Assembly: GCA_002331385.1 (NCBI GenBank)
Contig: DCYB01000004.1
Coordinates: 62,001 to 126,000, forward strand
From: Comamonadaceae bacterium UBA2121
GTDB taxonomy: Bacteria; Pseudomonadota; Gammaproteobacteria; Burkholderiales; Burkholderiaceae_C
Length of the DNA stretch: 64,000 nucleotides
Reading direction: 5' to 3'
This document shows positions 33,079 to 41,954 of the stretch, piece by piece (position 1 is the stretch's first letter; each line of letters begins with the position of its first letter). The notes beneath the pieces were generated by a model. That model ran no database searches. It was not told the origin of the DNA and saw only the letters and a list, made by a program, of their open reading frames with translations. Position numbers and translations under genes: made by a program.

Positions 33079-35988
33079 TCAGCTCACATGTTTGCCGACG
33101 ATTCCGGCGATTTCGAACATGCTCACCTTGTCCTTGCCGAACACCGGGCGCAGCTTGGCGTCGGCGTTCACGCTGCGCTTGTCTGCCGGGTCTTGCAGGT
33201 TATGGGCCTTGATATAGTCCCAGAGCTTCTTGACCACTTCCGGGCGTGAAACCGTGCCTTCGCCAATCACGGCAGCCAGCTCGGCGCTGGGTTTGAGCGT
33301 TCCGGCGGCCGGGGTGCGTGTGGTTTTTTTCGCCGCGGCTTTTTTCGCGGCGGGAACCTTTTTGGCGGCCGGCGCTTTCTTGGCGGCGGTGGCTTTGGTG
33401 GATTTCGCCGCCGTCTTGCGTGGCGGGAACTTGGAGTCGCGTTGCTCGAACTCGAAGTTCACCTTGCCTGCGGTCGCATCCCAGACGAGGAAGGCCTTGA
33501 AGGCGCGGCGTGTGCGCATGCTCACGAACTTGTCGAGCAGGTCGGTCTTGCCAGTGGCCAGCAGCTTGTGCATCTGCGCGCGCTCGATCGGTTGCTGCAG
33601 GATGATCTTGCCGCTCTTGAACTTGCAACTGGGCGTGGCTTGCTGCTGTGTGGGCACGGATTTGCTGCAGACGTAGTTGCTGCCATGCTCGTATACGGGC
33701 GCACCGCAGACCGGGCACGCGCCCAGGCTTTCCTGGCTGCTGAAATCGACGAGTTCGCCAGATTCTTCGTCCGCCTTGTCATCGCCAAAATCGAACTCGA
33801 GCTTGTAGTTGTTGTTCTCTTCGTCGCGCACGATGGCCACTTCCGCCGTGAACGGCCAGCCCGCCTTGGAGCGGAAGCCCTCCAGCGGGCCGATGCGGCG
33901 ATCGCGCAGCAGGGCCTCGGCCTCTTGCGTCTCGAACGTGCGCCCGGCTGGCGATTTGGTGAACGAGAAGCCACAGCCATTGCCATCGCCAGCGGTGCCG
34001 GTGCAGGCGAAGCGGCGGTAGTTTTCTTTCACCACGCCACCGCAGTTGGGGCACGGTGTGGACAGCGTGGCGTAGTCGCCCGGAATGGTGTCGCGGTCGT
34101 ATTCCTTGGCCTTTTTGACGAGCTTTTCCGTCATGGCCTGGATTTGCTGCATGAAGGCTTCGCGCGAGAGCTGGCCCTTCTCCATCTGGGCGAGCTTGTA
34201 TTCCCACTCGCCCGTCAGTTCCGCGCGCGAGAGCTCGTCCACGCCGAGCCCGCGCAGCAGCGTCATGAGCTGGAACGCTTTGGCCGTCGGGATGAGTTCA
34301 CGGCCTTCGCGCAGCATGTACTTTTCAGTGATCAGCCCTTCGATGATGGCCGCGCGCGTGGCTGGCGTGCCAAGGCCCTTCTCCTGCATGGCTTCGCGCA
34401 GTTCGTCGTCTTCCACCTGCTTGCCAGCGCTTTCCATGGCGCCCAGCAGCGTGGCTTCCGAGTAGCGCGCGGGCGGCTTGGTCTTGAGGCCCTTGGCGTC
34501 GACGTGGTCGGTGTGCGGCGTCTCGCCGGGCGCGACGGGCACCAACGGCTGACCCTTTTCGCCGTCCTTCGCGCCGTCCACTTCGTTCGCGGCTTCCTTG
34601 CCATAGATCGCGAGCCAGCCCGGCTTGACCAGCACCTTGCCTTCGGTCTTGAAGTGGTGGCCCACGACCTGGCTGATGCGCGTGGTCACCTGGTATTCGG
34701 CGCTCGGGAAGAACACCGCCATGAAACGGCGCACCACGAGGTCGTACAGCTTTTGCTCGGCCTCGGACAGGCCGGAAGGTGCCTGCGTGGTCGGGATGAT
34801 GGCGAAGTGATCCGACACCTTGCTGTTGTCGAAGATGCGCTTACTGGGACGCACGTAGTTGTCGTCCAGCGCCTGCTGCGCAAATGGCGCAAGGTGGCGC
34901 ATGCCGCTGCCCGCCAGCATGCCGAAGGTCTGCTTGGCCACAGGCAGATAGTCCTCGGGCAGCGCGCGCGAATCGGTACGCGGGTAGGTCAGCGCCTTGT
35001 GGCGCTCGTACAGGCTTTGCGCCAGCGCCAGCGTGGTTTTGGCCGAGAAGCCGAACTTGCCGTTGGCCTCGCGCTGCAAGCTGGTCAGGTCGAACAACAG
35101 GGGCGATGCCTGCGTGGTTGGCTTGGACTCTTCGGTCACGGTGGCCGCCTTGCCGCGCACGGCATCGGCGATCGCCTGCGCGTCGCGCTGGTTCCAGAGC
35201 CGGTCGGCCTTGGCTTCAGGGTCGTCGCTCTTCTTCCACTTGGGGTCGAACCACTTGCCCGGATATTCACCTGCCTGCGCCTGGAAACCCGCATGGACTT
35301 CCCAATAGTCGCGGCTCACGAACTTGCGGATCTTTTCTTCGCGCTCGACCACCAGCGAGAGCGTCGGCGTCTGCACGCGCCCCACGGTGGTGAGGAAAAA
35401 CCCGCCGTCGCGCGAGTTGAATGCCGTCATCGCGCGCGTGCCGTTGATGCCCACCAGCCAGTCGGCCTCGGAGCGGCTGCGCGCGGCGCTCGCCAGCCCC
35501 AGCATCTGCGCGTCGCTGCGCAGGTTGTCGAAGCCGTCGCGGATAGCCTGCGGCGTCATGCTCTGCAGCCACAGGCGCTTGATCGGCTTGCCCAGCCCGT
35601 TCTTGGCGCCGCCTGCGTACTGCTCGATCAGGCGGAAGATCAGTTCACCCTCGCGTCCCGCGTCACAGGCGTTGATCAGTTCGGTCACGTCCTTGCGCTT
35701 GGCCAGTCGCACCACGGCGTTCAGGCGGCTCTTGGTCTTGTCCACCGGCTTCAGATCGAAGAACGGCGGGATCACGGGCAGATGCGCGAAGCTCCACTTG
35801 CCGCGCTTCACGTCGAACTGTTCGGGGGCCTGGATCTCCACCAGGTGGCCCACCGCGCTCGTGACGACATAACGCTCATTCTCGAAATGATCGTCATGCT
35901 TGTCGAACTTGCCTGCGACTGGCGTGAGGGCGCGCACGATGTCCTGCGCGACCGACGGTTTCTCTGCAATTACCAGCGTTTTACTCAT
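33079..35988 (-). CDS. topB: DNA topoisomerase III with C-terminal SWIB domain
   Basis: 969-residue type IA topoisomerase, much longer than E. coli TopB (653). Toprim domain at residues 1-150 with the acidic DAGREGE (109-115); RVQTPTL at 204-210; active-site Tyr335 in ALTYPRTDSRALP. Two topoisomerase zinc-finger blocks follow (CPNCGG and a CPVCGAP group). Then comes a histone-H1-like AK-rich linker (about 858-896) and a SWIB/MDM2-type domain (about 897-969: VVKKLWDYIKAHNLQDP, FGKDKVSMFEIAGIVGKH). SWIB is usual in eukaryotic chromatin-remodelling and Chlamydia topoisomerase I. Decatenation/ssDNA passage role by family. The neighbour across the divergent gap is the SET gene. Confidence 0.92.
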   Translation of the reverse strand: MSKTLVIAEKPSVAQDIVRALTPVAGKFDKHDDHFENERYVVTSAVGHLVEIQAPEQFDVKRGKWSFAHLPVIPPFFDLKPVDKTKSRLNAVVRLAKRKDVTELINACDAGREGELIFRLIEQYAGGAKNGLGKPIKRLWLQSMTPQAIRDGFDNLRSDAQMLGLASAARSRSEADWLVGINGTRAMTAFNSRDGGFFLTTVGRVQTPTLSLVVEREEKIRKFVSRDYWEVHAGFQAQAGEYPGKWFDPKWKKSDDPEAKADRLWNQRDAQAIADAVRGKAATVTEESKPTTQASPLLFDLTSLQREANGKFGFSAKTTLALAQSLYERHKALTYPRTDSRALPEDYLPVAKQTFGMLAGSGMRHLAPFAQQALDDNYVRPSKRIFDNSKVSDHFAIIPTTQAPSGLSEAEQKLYDLVVRRFMAVFFPSAEYQVTTRISQVVGHHFKTEGKVLVKPGWLAIYGKEAANEVDGAKDGEKGQPLVPVAPGETPHTDHVDAKGLKTKPPARYSEATLLGAMESAGKQVEDDELREAMQEKGLGTPATRAAIIEGLITEKYMLREGRELIPTAKAFQLMTLLRGLGVDELSRAELTGEWEYKLAQMEKGQLSREAFMQQIQAMTEKLVKKAKEYDRDTIPGDYATLSTPCPNCGGVVKENYRRFACTGTAGDGNGCGFSFTKSPAGRTFETQEAEALLRDRRIGPLEGFRSKAGWPFTAEVAIVRDEENNNYKLEFDFGDDKADEESGELVDFSSQESLGACPVCGAPVYEHGSNYVCSKSVPTQQQATPSCKFKSGKIILQQPIERAQMHKLLATGKTDLLDKFVSMRTRRAFKAFLVWDATAGKVNFEFEQRDSKFPPRKTAAKSTKATAAKKAPAAKKVPAAKKAAAKKTTRTPAAGTLKPSAELAAVIGEGTVSRPEVVKKLWDYIKAHNLQDPADKRSVNADAKLRPVFGKDKVSMFEIAGIVGKHVS

Positions 35989-36041
35989 GTGAGGGTCGTT
36001 ATGTCGATGCGCCTGCTCGGCGCTTTATACAATCCGGTTCT

Positions 36042-36072
36042 TGCGCGCGCACGCGCACGCATGTGTACATAT
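36042..36072. repeat. 31-bp alternating pyrimidine-purine (Z-DNA-prone) tract
   Basis: Perfect Y-R alternation for 31 bases, from TGCGCGCGCACGCGCACGCA through TGTGTACATAT, in the 108-base divergent gap between topB and the SET gene. CG/CA-rich alternation is the classic Z-DNA sequence type. It is the only such tract I noticed in an intergene of this window. Confidence 0.8.
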
Positions 36073-36096
36073 TCAAACTAACAGAGTTTTTCATCC

Positions 36097-36768
36097 ATGG
36101 CCCGCACCGCTCCGAACAAAGCCCCTACGATTGCACCCGGTCGTCGCATCCAGACGCGCCGCTCCAAGGTGCATGGCAACGGCGTGTTCGCGCTGCAAGA
36201 CATCGCCGAAGGCGAAGTGCTCATCGAGTACATCGGCGAAATCATCGGCTGGGACGAAGCACAGCGACGCCATCCGCACGATCTGGCCAACCCGAATCAC
36301 ACGTTCTATTTTCATATCGACGAGGACCGGGTCATCGACGCCAAGTTCGGCGGCAATTCTGCACGCTGGATCAACCACAGCTGCGATCCCAACTGCTTTG
36401 CCGACGAACAGGACGGCCGGATTTTCATCACTGCACTACGCAATATCAGCGCGGGCGAAGAACTCAATTACGACTATGGCCTGATCATCGAGGAGCGTTA
36501 TACCCCGAAACTGAAAGCCGAATACCCCTGCTGGTGTGGCAGTGAAAGCTGTCGGGGCACCCTGCTCGCACCCAAGCGCGGTTGGGCACCCAAGGGCATG
36601 GAGCCTGTCAAGAAAACCAAAAAAGATAGCACTGGCAAAAAAGCCGACAAGAAATCCAAGTCAGAAAAGTCCCCAAAATCGGACAAATCCGAGAAAAAAC
36701 TGAGCGCTGACAAGAAGAAGTCCGGCAAAACCCAGAAGAAAAGCGCGGACCGGAGCGCCAAGAAGTGA
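36097..36768 (+). CDS. SET-domain protein lysine methyltransferase
   Basis: 223-residue bacterial SET protein. The SET core begins RRSKVHGNGVFALQDIAEGE; the SAM/catalytic block NHSCDPNC is at 93-100 and the ELNYDY motif at 122-127; a post-SET zinc cluster CWCGSESC is at 145-152. The last 52 residues are almost purely Lys/Ser/Asp, a nucleic-acid-binding type tail. The gene is divergent from topB-SWIB; its stop overlaps the birA GTG start by four bases (GTGA), implying translational coupling. Targets unknown; a nucleoid protein or the AK-rich TopB tail are candidates by inference. Such SET proteins are thought to come from eukaryotes by transfer. Confidence 0.9.
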   Translation: MARTAPNKAPTIAPGRRIQTRRSKVHGNGVFALQDIAEGEVLIEYIGEIIGWDEAQRRHPHDLANPNHTFYFHIDEDRVIDAKFGGNSARWINHSCDPNCFADEQDGRIFITALRNISAGEELNYDYGLIIEERYTPKLKAEYPCWCGSESCRGTLLAPKRGWAPKGMEPVKKTKKDSTGKKADKKSKSEKSPKSDKSEKKLSADKKKSGKTQKKSADRSAKK

Positions 36769-37661
36769 GTCTCCCCATCCGCTGGAATGGCGAAGCCATC
36801 TGGGAAGCCGTGGTGCCGCTGGTGCCGGATTTCAGCATCGAAATCCTGCCCAGCATCGACTCCACCAACACCGAACTCATGCGCCGCGCGCGCGCCGGAC
36901 GCTGTGATCCCGTCCTGCTGGTGGCCGAAGAGCAGACCGCAGGCCGTGGCCGGTTGGGTCGTCCATGGCAAAGCGGCGCGGCAGCAGGCGCGGGCATGCC
37001 GGAATCACAGGCGTCGGGGCCTGCGTCGCTCATGATGTCGCTGGGGCTGCCGCTGGCGCCGATCAGTTGGTCCGGTCTGTCGCTGGCCGTGGGCGTGAGC
37101 GTGGCCGACAGCCTGCAGCCGCAGGTGCCCGCTCCCGGTAGCGCCATGCCGCTGCTGGGCCTCAAATGGCCCAATGACCTGTGGCTTGAAGGCGACCGCA
37201 AATGTGGCGGCATTCTCGTGGAGACAGCCAGCTTCGTCGCGCCACCAGCGGGCATGTCGGCTGCAGATGCCCACGCACTGCGTTACGTGGTCGTCGGCAT
37301 CGGCCTGAACGTGCTGCCCCGCCCCGGCGACGGCATGACGACGCCGCCCGCCTGTCTCCAGGACATTGACGCGCGCTGGACCGCGCCCGAGGCACTCGCC
37401 GCCATCGTGGCGCCGCTCGTGTCCACCCTGCAGCACTTCGCCCGCACCGGCTTTGCCCCGTTCCAGCAACGCTTTGCCGAGCGCGACCTGCTGCGCTGGC
37501 GCAGCGTCCACATGAGCGACGGACAAAGCGGAATCGCCGCTGGCGTCAATGACGACGGCACGTTGTTGGTGAATACTGCTTCCGGTGAGCAAAGCGTCAC
37601 CAGCGGCGACGTCAGCGTGCGCCCTGCCGGTCAGCCCTTGCCCGCGTCCCCTGAATCCTGA
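36765..37661 (+). CDS. birA: biotin--[acetyl-CoA-carboxylase] ligase
   Basis: 298-residue BirA without an N-terminal helix-turn-helix, so a pure ligase. Catalytic motif EEQTAGRGRLGRPW at about residue 57 (biotinyl-AMP loop), the conserved LKWPNDL near 138, KCGGILVE following, and a C-terminal SH3-like domain (HMSDGQSGIAAGVNDDGTLLV). The GTG start overlaps the SET stop by four bases. The SPOR-type gene follows 14 bases after its stop. The function is biotinylation of acetyl-CoA carboxylase; no accB is here. Confidence 0.95.
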   Translation: MSLPIRWNGEAIWEAVVPLVPDFSIEILPSIDSTNTELMRRARAGRCDPVLLVAEEQTAGRGRLGRPWQSGAAAGAGMPESQASGPASLMMSLGLPLAPISWSGLSLAVGVSVADSLQPQVPAPGSAMPLLGLKWPNDLWLEGDRKCGGILVETASFVAPPAGMSAADAHALRYVVVGIGLNVLPRPGDGMTTPPACLQDIDARWTAPEALAAIVAPLVSTLQHFARTGFAPFQQRFAERDLLRWRSVHMSDGQSGIAAGVNDDGTLLVNTASGEQSVTSGDVSVRPAGQPLPASPES

Positions 37662-37674
37662 AAGCCCATCCTCC

Positions 37675-38496
37675 ATGCTGCGCATCGCCATCCTGTTTCT
37701 CGTTCTTGCCAATGCCGGGTACTACGCCTGGTCGCACGGAATGCTGCGGGAGTTGGGCATGGGCCCCACCGTGCAGGAAGAGCCTCATCGCACGCAGCAG
37801 CAGATTGCGCCGGACAAAATGCAGGTCACGCCCCTATCGGCACAAGCGACATCCGCGGCGGCTCCGGCGAGCAGCCACGCTGCCTCTGCGCCCGCGTCAG
37901 CGCCTGTGAGCGCTGCCGCGCCCGCAAGCAACGCGGCTGAAAAAGCGTCTGATGCGGCTTCCGCGCCCGCCGTAACGAGCCCGGCATCAGCGCCCGCGTC
38001 CGCCACCTTGACGCCCGTGGTCGCTACCGCCACGCCCACCACACGCGGCGTGTGCCTGCAGGCGGCCGGCTCGATGGACGAGCGCGAAGCGCAGGCATGG
38101 CGCACTGCCGCGCATTCCGCCTTGCCGGCGAACAGCTGGACGCTCGATCCGGGCAGTATTTCGGGGCGCTGGATGGTCTACATCGGCAAACTGCCGGATG
38201 ACGAAGCCGTCGCCCGGAAGCGCACGGAACTGCGCGGCATGCAGATCGACTATGACCGCCCCGGCGCAGCGTTCGAGCCCGGTTTGTCGCTGGGTCGCTT
38301 TTCCTCGGAAGAGGCGGCGCAGCGCGCACTCACGCAACTCACAGCCAAGGGCGTGCGCACGGCACGCGTCGTGGTCGAGCGCAAGGAGGCCACCGTCTAC
38401 ACGCTGCGCCTTCCGCATGTGGACGATGCCATGCGCACCCAACTCGCGGGCATGAAGAACGCCATGGGTGGCCGATCGCTGAACAAGTGCAATTGA
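37675..38496 (+). CDS. SPOR-domain membrane protein
   Basis: 273 residues: an N-terminal membrane helix (MLRIAILFLVLANAGYYAW), a long Ala/Pro/Ser low-complexity linker (about 45-125) and a C-terminal SPOR-like domain (about 185-273) with WMVYIGKLPDDEAVARKRTELRG and GRFSSEEAAQRALTQL. SPOR domains bind denuded glycan at the septum; here the linker would cross the periplasm. ATG 37675 begins right at the membrane helix. It is the last gene of the SET-birA-SPOR run. Confidence 0.85.
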   Translation: MLRIAILFLVLANAGYYAWSHGMLRELGMGPTVQEEPHRTQQQIAPDKMQVTPLSAQATSAAAPASSHAASAPASAPVSAAAPASNAAEKASDAASAPAVTSPASAPASATLTPVVATATPTTRGVCLQAAGSMDEREAQAWRTAAHSALPANSWTLDPGSISGRWMVYIGKLPDDEAVARKRTELRGMQIDYDRPGAAFEPGLSLGRFSSEEAAQRALTQLTAKGVRTARVVVERKEATVYTLRLPHVDDAMRTQLAGMKNAMGGRSLNKCN

Positions 38497-38523
38497 GACC
38501 GGCGCGCCGCTTGCGCGCCCGGA

Positions 38524-39465
38524 TTACAGCGTGCGCGGATCGGTGCTGGCCAGCTTCACCATCAAATCGCGCAGATCGGCCCGCAGGCGCTGCATGCCGT
38601 CGGGGATGATGTCCAGCGTTTCCTCGTTCATGTAAATCTTGCGATTCACCTCGATCTGGATGCTGTGGCGATGCGCGTCCGGCTGGCCGTTGCGCCGCGC
38701 CAGTTCCACGCCCTTGTACGGGTGGTTGTAGGCCACGTCGTAGCCGCGTGCGCGCAGGAAGTCGCAGATCAGCGCCGAGAGCCGGGGCGATGCGGTCGAT
38801 CCATCACGATCGCCAATGACGAAATCGGCGTGCTCCAGCCCCGGATGCAGCGTGGCGTGGCTGGCCGCCACCGACGGCATGGAATGGCAGTTGATGTGGA
38901 TGCTGTAGCCATGCCGCGCGTGCGCCGCATCGATGGCCTCGGCCACGGCGGCGTGATAGGGCATCCAGCAAGCGGCAATGCGGTTCTGGCCTTCTTCGAC
39001 GGACAACTGGCGCTCGTAAATCGGCTCGCCCTTGTCCGTGAAACGCCAGATCAGCCCCTTGCCCAGCCGCACCTTTTGCAGCGTGACTTCGTCGGCGGTG
39101 ACCTCACCGGGCCAATCGGATTCGAACAGCTGCACGTCGATTTCGGAGATGTCGCGGTTCGCATCCAGATAGATGCGCGGGAAATGCGCCTCCACCCACG
39201 CCGCGCCGATGTCAGAGGCGAAGTCGTAGATCTTTTCCACATGCGTGTCTTCCGCCTGCCGCAGGATGTGCAGCGGCAGCGCGGCCTTGAAATCATCGGG
39301 ATATTGCGTGCCGCTGTGCGGCGAGTCCAGCACCAGCGGCGTGGTGCCGGGACGTGCGGTGAAGCTGCGCCCTGACTCCGGCGGCTTCGTGTCGCCCTGC
39401 TCTGATGGCCGGGAAGCCGCGGCACAGCAAGGAGATCGCAGGGAAAATCGGGGATGTACAGGCAT
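38524..39465 (-). CDS. N-formylglutamate amidohydrolase family
   Basis: 313-residue hydrolase of the N-formylglutamate deformylase family (last step of one histidine degradation pathway in some bacteria). Motifs: LVLDSPHSGTQYPDDF (metal/ligand His) near residue 45, DTHVEKIYDFASDIGAAWVEAHF, YLDANRD, the GYSIHINCHSMPSV block with further His, and FVIGDRDG. No hut genes are nearby, so the substrate is uncertain. The first 40 residues are not conserved-looking; a later start is possible but no good codon with a ribosome binding site exists. Convergent with the SPOR gene. Confidence 0.88.
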   Translation of the reverse strand: MPVHPRFSLRSPCCAAASRPSEQGDTKPPESGRSFTARPGTTPLVLDSPHSGTQYPDDFKAALPLHILRQAEDTHVEKIYDFASDIGAAWVEAHFPRIYLDANRDISEIDVQLFESDWPGEVTADEVTLQKVRLGKGLIWRFTDKGEPIYERQLSVEEGQNRIAACWMPYHAAVAEAIDAAHARHGYSIHINCHSMPSVAASHATLHPGLEHADFVIGDRDGSTASPRLSALICDFLRARGYDVAYNHPYKGVELARRNGQPDAHRHSIQIEVNRKIYMNEETLDIIPDGMQRLRADLRDLMVKLASTDPRTL

Positions 39466-39599
39466 AGGGCACTCTCAGGGTTGATCGCTCCGCAGAACCG
39501 CCGTCATCTAACCAAGCGTGGGCCGACTCCACAGGTACGCATGAAAGGATAGCCCGATTGCCGCAGTCCGCAGGACATGGATGGTTATTTCCCCACGCC

Positions 39600-41954
39600 T
39601 CATCCCACTTGCCTGATCGGCAGGTCACGCATGCGCTTGCCGCTGGCGGCGAAGATGGCATTGGCAATGGCGGGCGCCACGGGCGGCAACGGCGGCTCGC
39701 CCACACCGCCGGGCGGCAGGTCGAGCCGGTTCGCATTCACCATGTGCGTGCGGATGGTGGGCGGTGCATCGTTGTGGCGCGCAACAAGAAAGTCGTTGAA
39801 GTTCGACTGCTGCACTGCGCCCTTGGCAAACGAGATTTCACTCATCAGCGCAATGCTCATGCCCATCATCACCGCGCCTTCCATCTGGTTGCGTATGCGC
39901 TCGGGCGTGACCTGCGGGCCGCAGTCGATGGCCATGTCGGCGGCAATCAGCGTGACTTCGCCCTTGTCGCTCACCGACAGCTCGATCACCGTGGCCGTGT
40001 AGCTCAGGAAGCTGTAACTGAACGCCAGCCCCAGCCCGCGTCCCTTGGGCATTTTGCGGCCCCACTTCGCGCCCTTGCAGGCCGCGTCGATCACCGCACG
40101 CAGGCGGCCCGTATCGAACGGATAGACCACGGGCGATTCAGAGTAATTCCACTTGTCCGCAAACGCCTTCACCGGATCGAGCTGGCGCGGCGGCCCGATC
40201 AATTGCAGCGCGTAATCACGATGGTCCTTGCCCGCGCGGTGCGCCAATTCGGCGATGAAGCACTGCGTGGCAAAGGCATGCGGAATGTTGTAGACCGAGC
40301 GGAACCAGCCAATGCGCGTGTGCGCGGGCACGTTGCCCGTTTCGACGCGGAAATTGGGAATCTGATACGGCAGATTGATCGCCCCCATGCCGAGTTCGAC
40401 CGGACTTTCGCCTTCCGCCATGGCGTCGAACAGCGAGCTGATCGTCGGCGCCACCGTGCGATGCATCCACGACAAGGGCATGCCGTCCTTGCCCAGCGTC
40501 GCCTCAAGATGCTCCAGCGACACGGCGTGGTAGAAATCGTGCTGGATGTCATCCTCGCGCGTCCACACCACCTTCACCGGCTTGCCTTTCATGGTGTTGG
40601 CGATGAGCGCGGCTTCGGTCACGAAATCGGCCTTGGACTTGCGCCCGAACGCACCGCCCAGCAGCAGCGGACGCAAGGTGATTTTGTCCTTGTCGATGTG
40701 CAGCTTCTTCGCCACGCCATCGAGCGCGTTTTGCGGGTCCTGCACACAGGCCCAGATGCTGCATCGCCCTTCTTCCGTGATCAGCACCGTGGCCGATGGC
40801 GGCTCCATGGAGGCGTGCGCGTGGTGCGGGATGTAGTACTCCGCTGTCACGCGCTGCGATTCGCTGGCCTTGTCCCACGCCGCGCCCGCATCGCCGTCAT
40901 CGCGCACCACCTTGCCCGGCGCACGCGCGGCGCGCTCCAGCAACTTGCGGTATTCGACCGAGTCGTAGCGGTCGTGCTGGCTGTCGCCCCACTCGGGCGC
41001 GAGCGCCTTGCGGCCTTGCATGGCAGCCCAGGTATTGCGCGCCACCACGGCCACGCCGCCCAGCGGCTGGAAACCGGGCGAGCCGGTGTACACCTCGATC
41101 TCCACGACCTGGAGCACGCCGGGCACCTGCATGGCGGCGTCGCGGTCAAACTTCGTGACCTTGGAGCCCAGCACCGGCGGATGCGCCACCACGGCATACA
41201 CCATGTCCTTGGCATGCTGGTCGATGCCATAGATGGCGCGACCACGACCGATGTCCTCGAGATCCACCGCCTTCACCACATCCTTGCCGATGTAGCGGAA
41301 CTGCGCGCGCGTTTTCAGTCGGCGATCCGCTTCGGCAGGAACGGGCAGGCGCGCCGCCGCTTCGGCCAACTCGCCATAGTCCAGTTGGCGCCCCGTTTTG
41401 GTGTGTACGACACGGTGCTTGTCGGCTTTCACCTCCGACACCGGCACCTTCCAGCGCGCGGCAGCGGCGGCCTCCAACATCTGGCGCGCGGCGGCGCCCA
41501 CACGGCGCATGGGCGCGAGAAAATGGCGCACACTGCGCGATCCATCCACGTTCTGGTTGCCGTAGCGTGCCTCGTCGGCCACGGCCTGCACCACCTTGAC
41601 GCGGGCCCAGTCGGCCTCCATCTCATCGGCCACGACAAGCGGCAAACTGGTGCGCACGCCTGTGCCCATTTCCACCCGGTGGGCGATGATGGAGACGATG
41701 CCGTCGGGCGCAATCTTCACGAACACGAGCGGGTCGTCCACTGTACCGCCGGGCATGGAGTCGGCGCCATATTTGGTGTCGTCCGGTTTGGGGGCGGCTT
41801 CCGAGCGTTTGGCATCGTCCGATGGCGCGGCGAAAACCACGCCCTGGCGCGTCACGGCCAGCACCAGACCGGCAGAACCTGCCAGCAGCAAGGCCCTGCG
41901 GCGCGGCTGCGGCATGGCGGGCGCGCAGGTTGCTTCAGTCGACAACGGGTTCAT
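39600..41954 (-). CDS. molybdenum hydroxylase large subunit (aldehyde/isoquinoline oxidoreductase type)
   Basis: 784-residue xanthine-dehydrogenase family molybdopterin-binding subunit. A Tat-like signal (QPRRRALLLAGSAGLVLAV) suggests export. Core motifs include VEMGTGVRTSLPLVVADEME, ILLGGAFGRKSKADFV-type loop (LLLGGAFGRKSKAD), the HAHASMEPP motif and the IGWFRSVYNIPHAFA region; the conserved C-terminal GVGEPPLPPVAPAIANAIF is near the end. The closest named type is isoquinoline 1-oxidoreductase beta (IorB). Its start ATG overlaps the small subunit's stop by four bases (ATGA), so the pair is translationally coupled. Substrate unknown. Confidence 0.9.
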   Translation of the reverse strand: MNPLSTEATCAPAMPQPRRRALLLAGSAGLVLAVTRQGVVFAAPSDDAKRSEAAPKPDDTKYGADSMPGGTVDDPLVFVKIAPDGIVSIIAHRVEMGTGVRTSLPLVVADEMEADWARVKVVQAVADEARYGNQNVDGSRSVRHFLAPMRRVGAAARQMLEAAAAARWKVPVSEVKADKHRVVHTKTGRQLDYGELAEAAARLPVPAEADRRLKTRAQFRYIGKDVVKAVDLEDIGRGRAIYGIDQHAKDMVYAVVAHPPVLGSKVTKFDRDAAMQVPGVLQVVEIEVYTGSPGFQPLGGVAVVARNTWAAMQGRKALAPEWGDSQHDRYDSVEYRKLLERAARAPGKVVRDDGDAGAAWDKASESQRVTAEYYIPHHAHASMEPPSATVLITEEGRCSIWACVQDPQNALDGVAKKLHIDKDKITLRPLLLGGAFGRKSKADFVTEAALIANTMKGKPVKVVWTREDDIQHDFYHAVSLEHLEATLGKDGMPLSWMHRTVAPTISSLFDAMAEGESPVELGMGAINLPYQIPNFRVETGNVPAHTRIGWFRSVYNIPHAFATQCFIAELAHRAGKDHRDYALQLIGPPRQLDPVKAFADKWNYSESPVVYPFDTGRLRAVIDAACKGAKWGRKMPKGRGLGLAFSYSFLSYTATVIELSVSDKGEVTLIAADMAIDCGPQVTPERIRNQMEGAVMMGMSIALMSEISFAKGAVQQSNFNDFLVARHNDAPPTIRTHMVNANRLDLPPGGVGEPPLPPVAPAIANAIFAASGKRMRDLPIRQVG

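Noticed and set aside
33442..36081. Plus-strand open frame of 879 codons opposite topB.
   Set aside because: Same shadow effect; topB motifs on the minus strand are complete.
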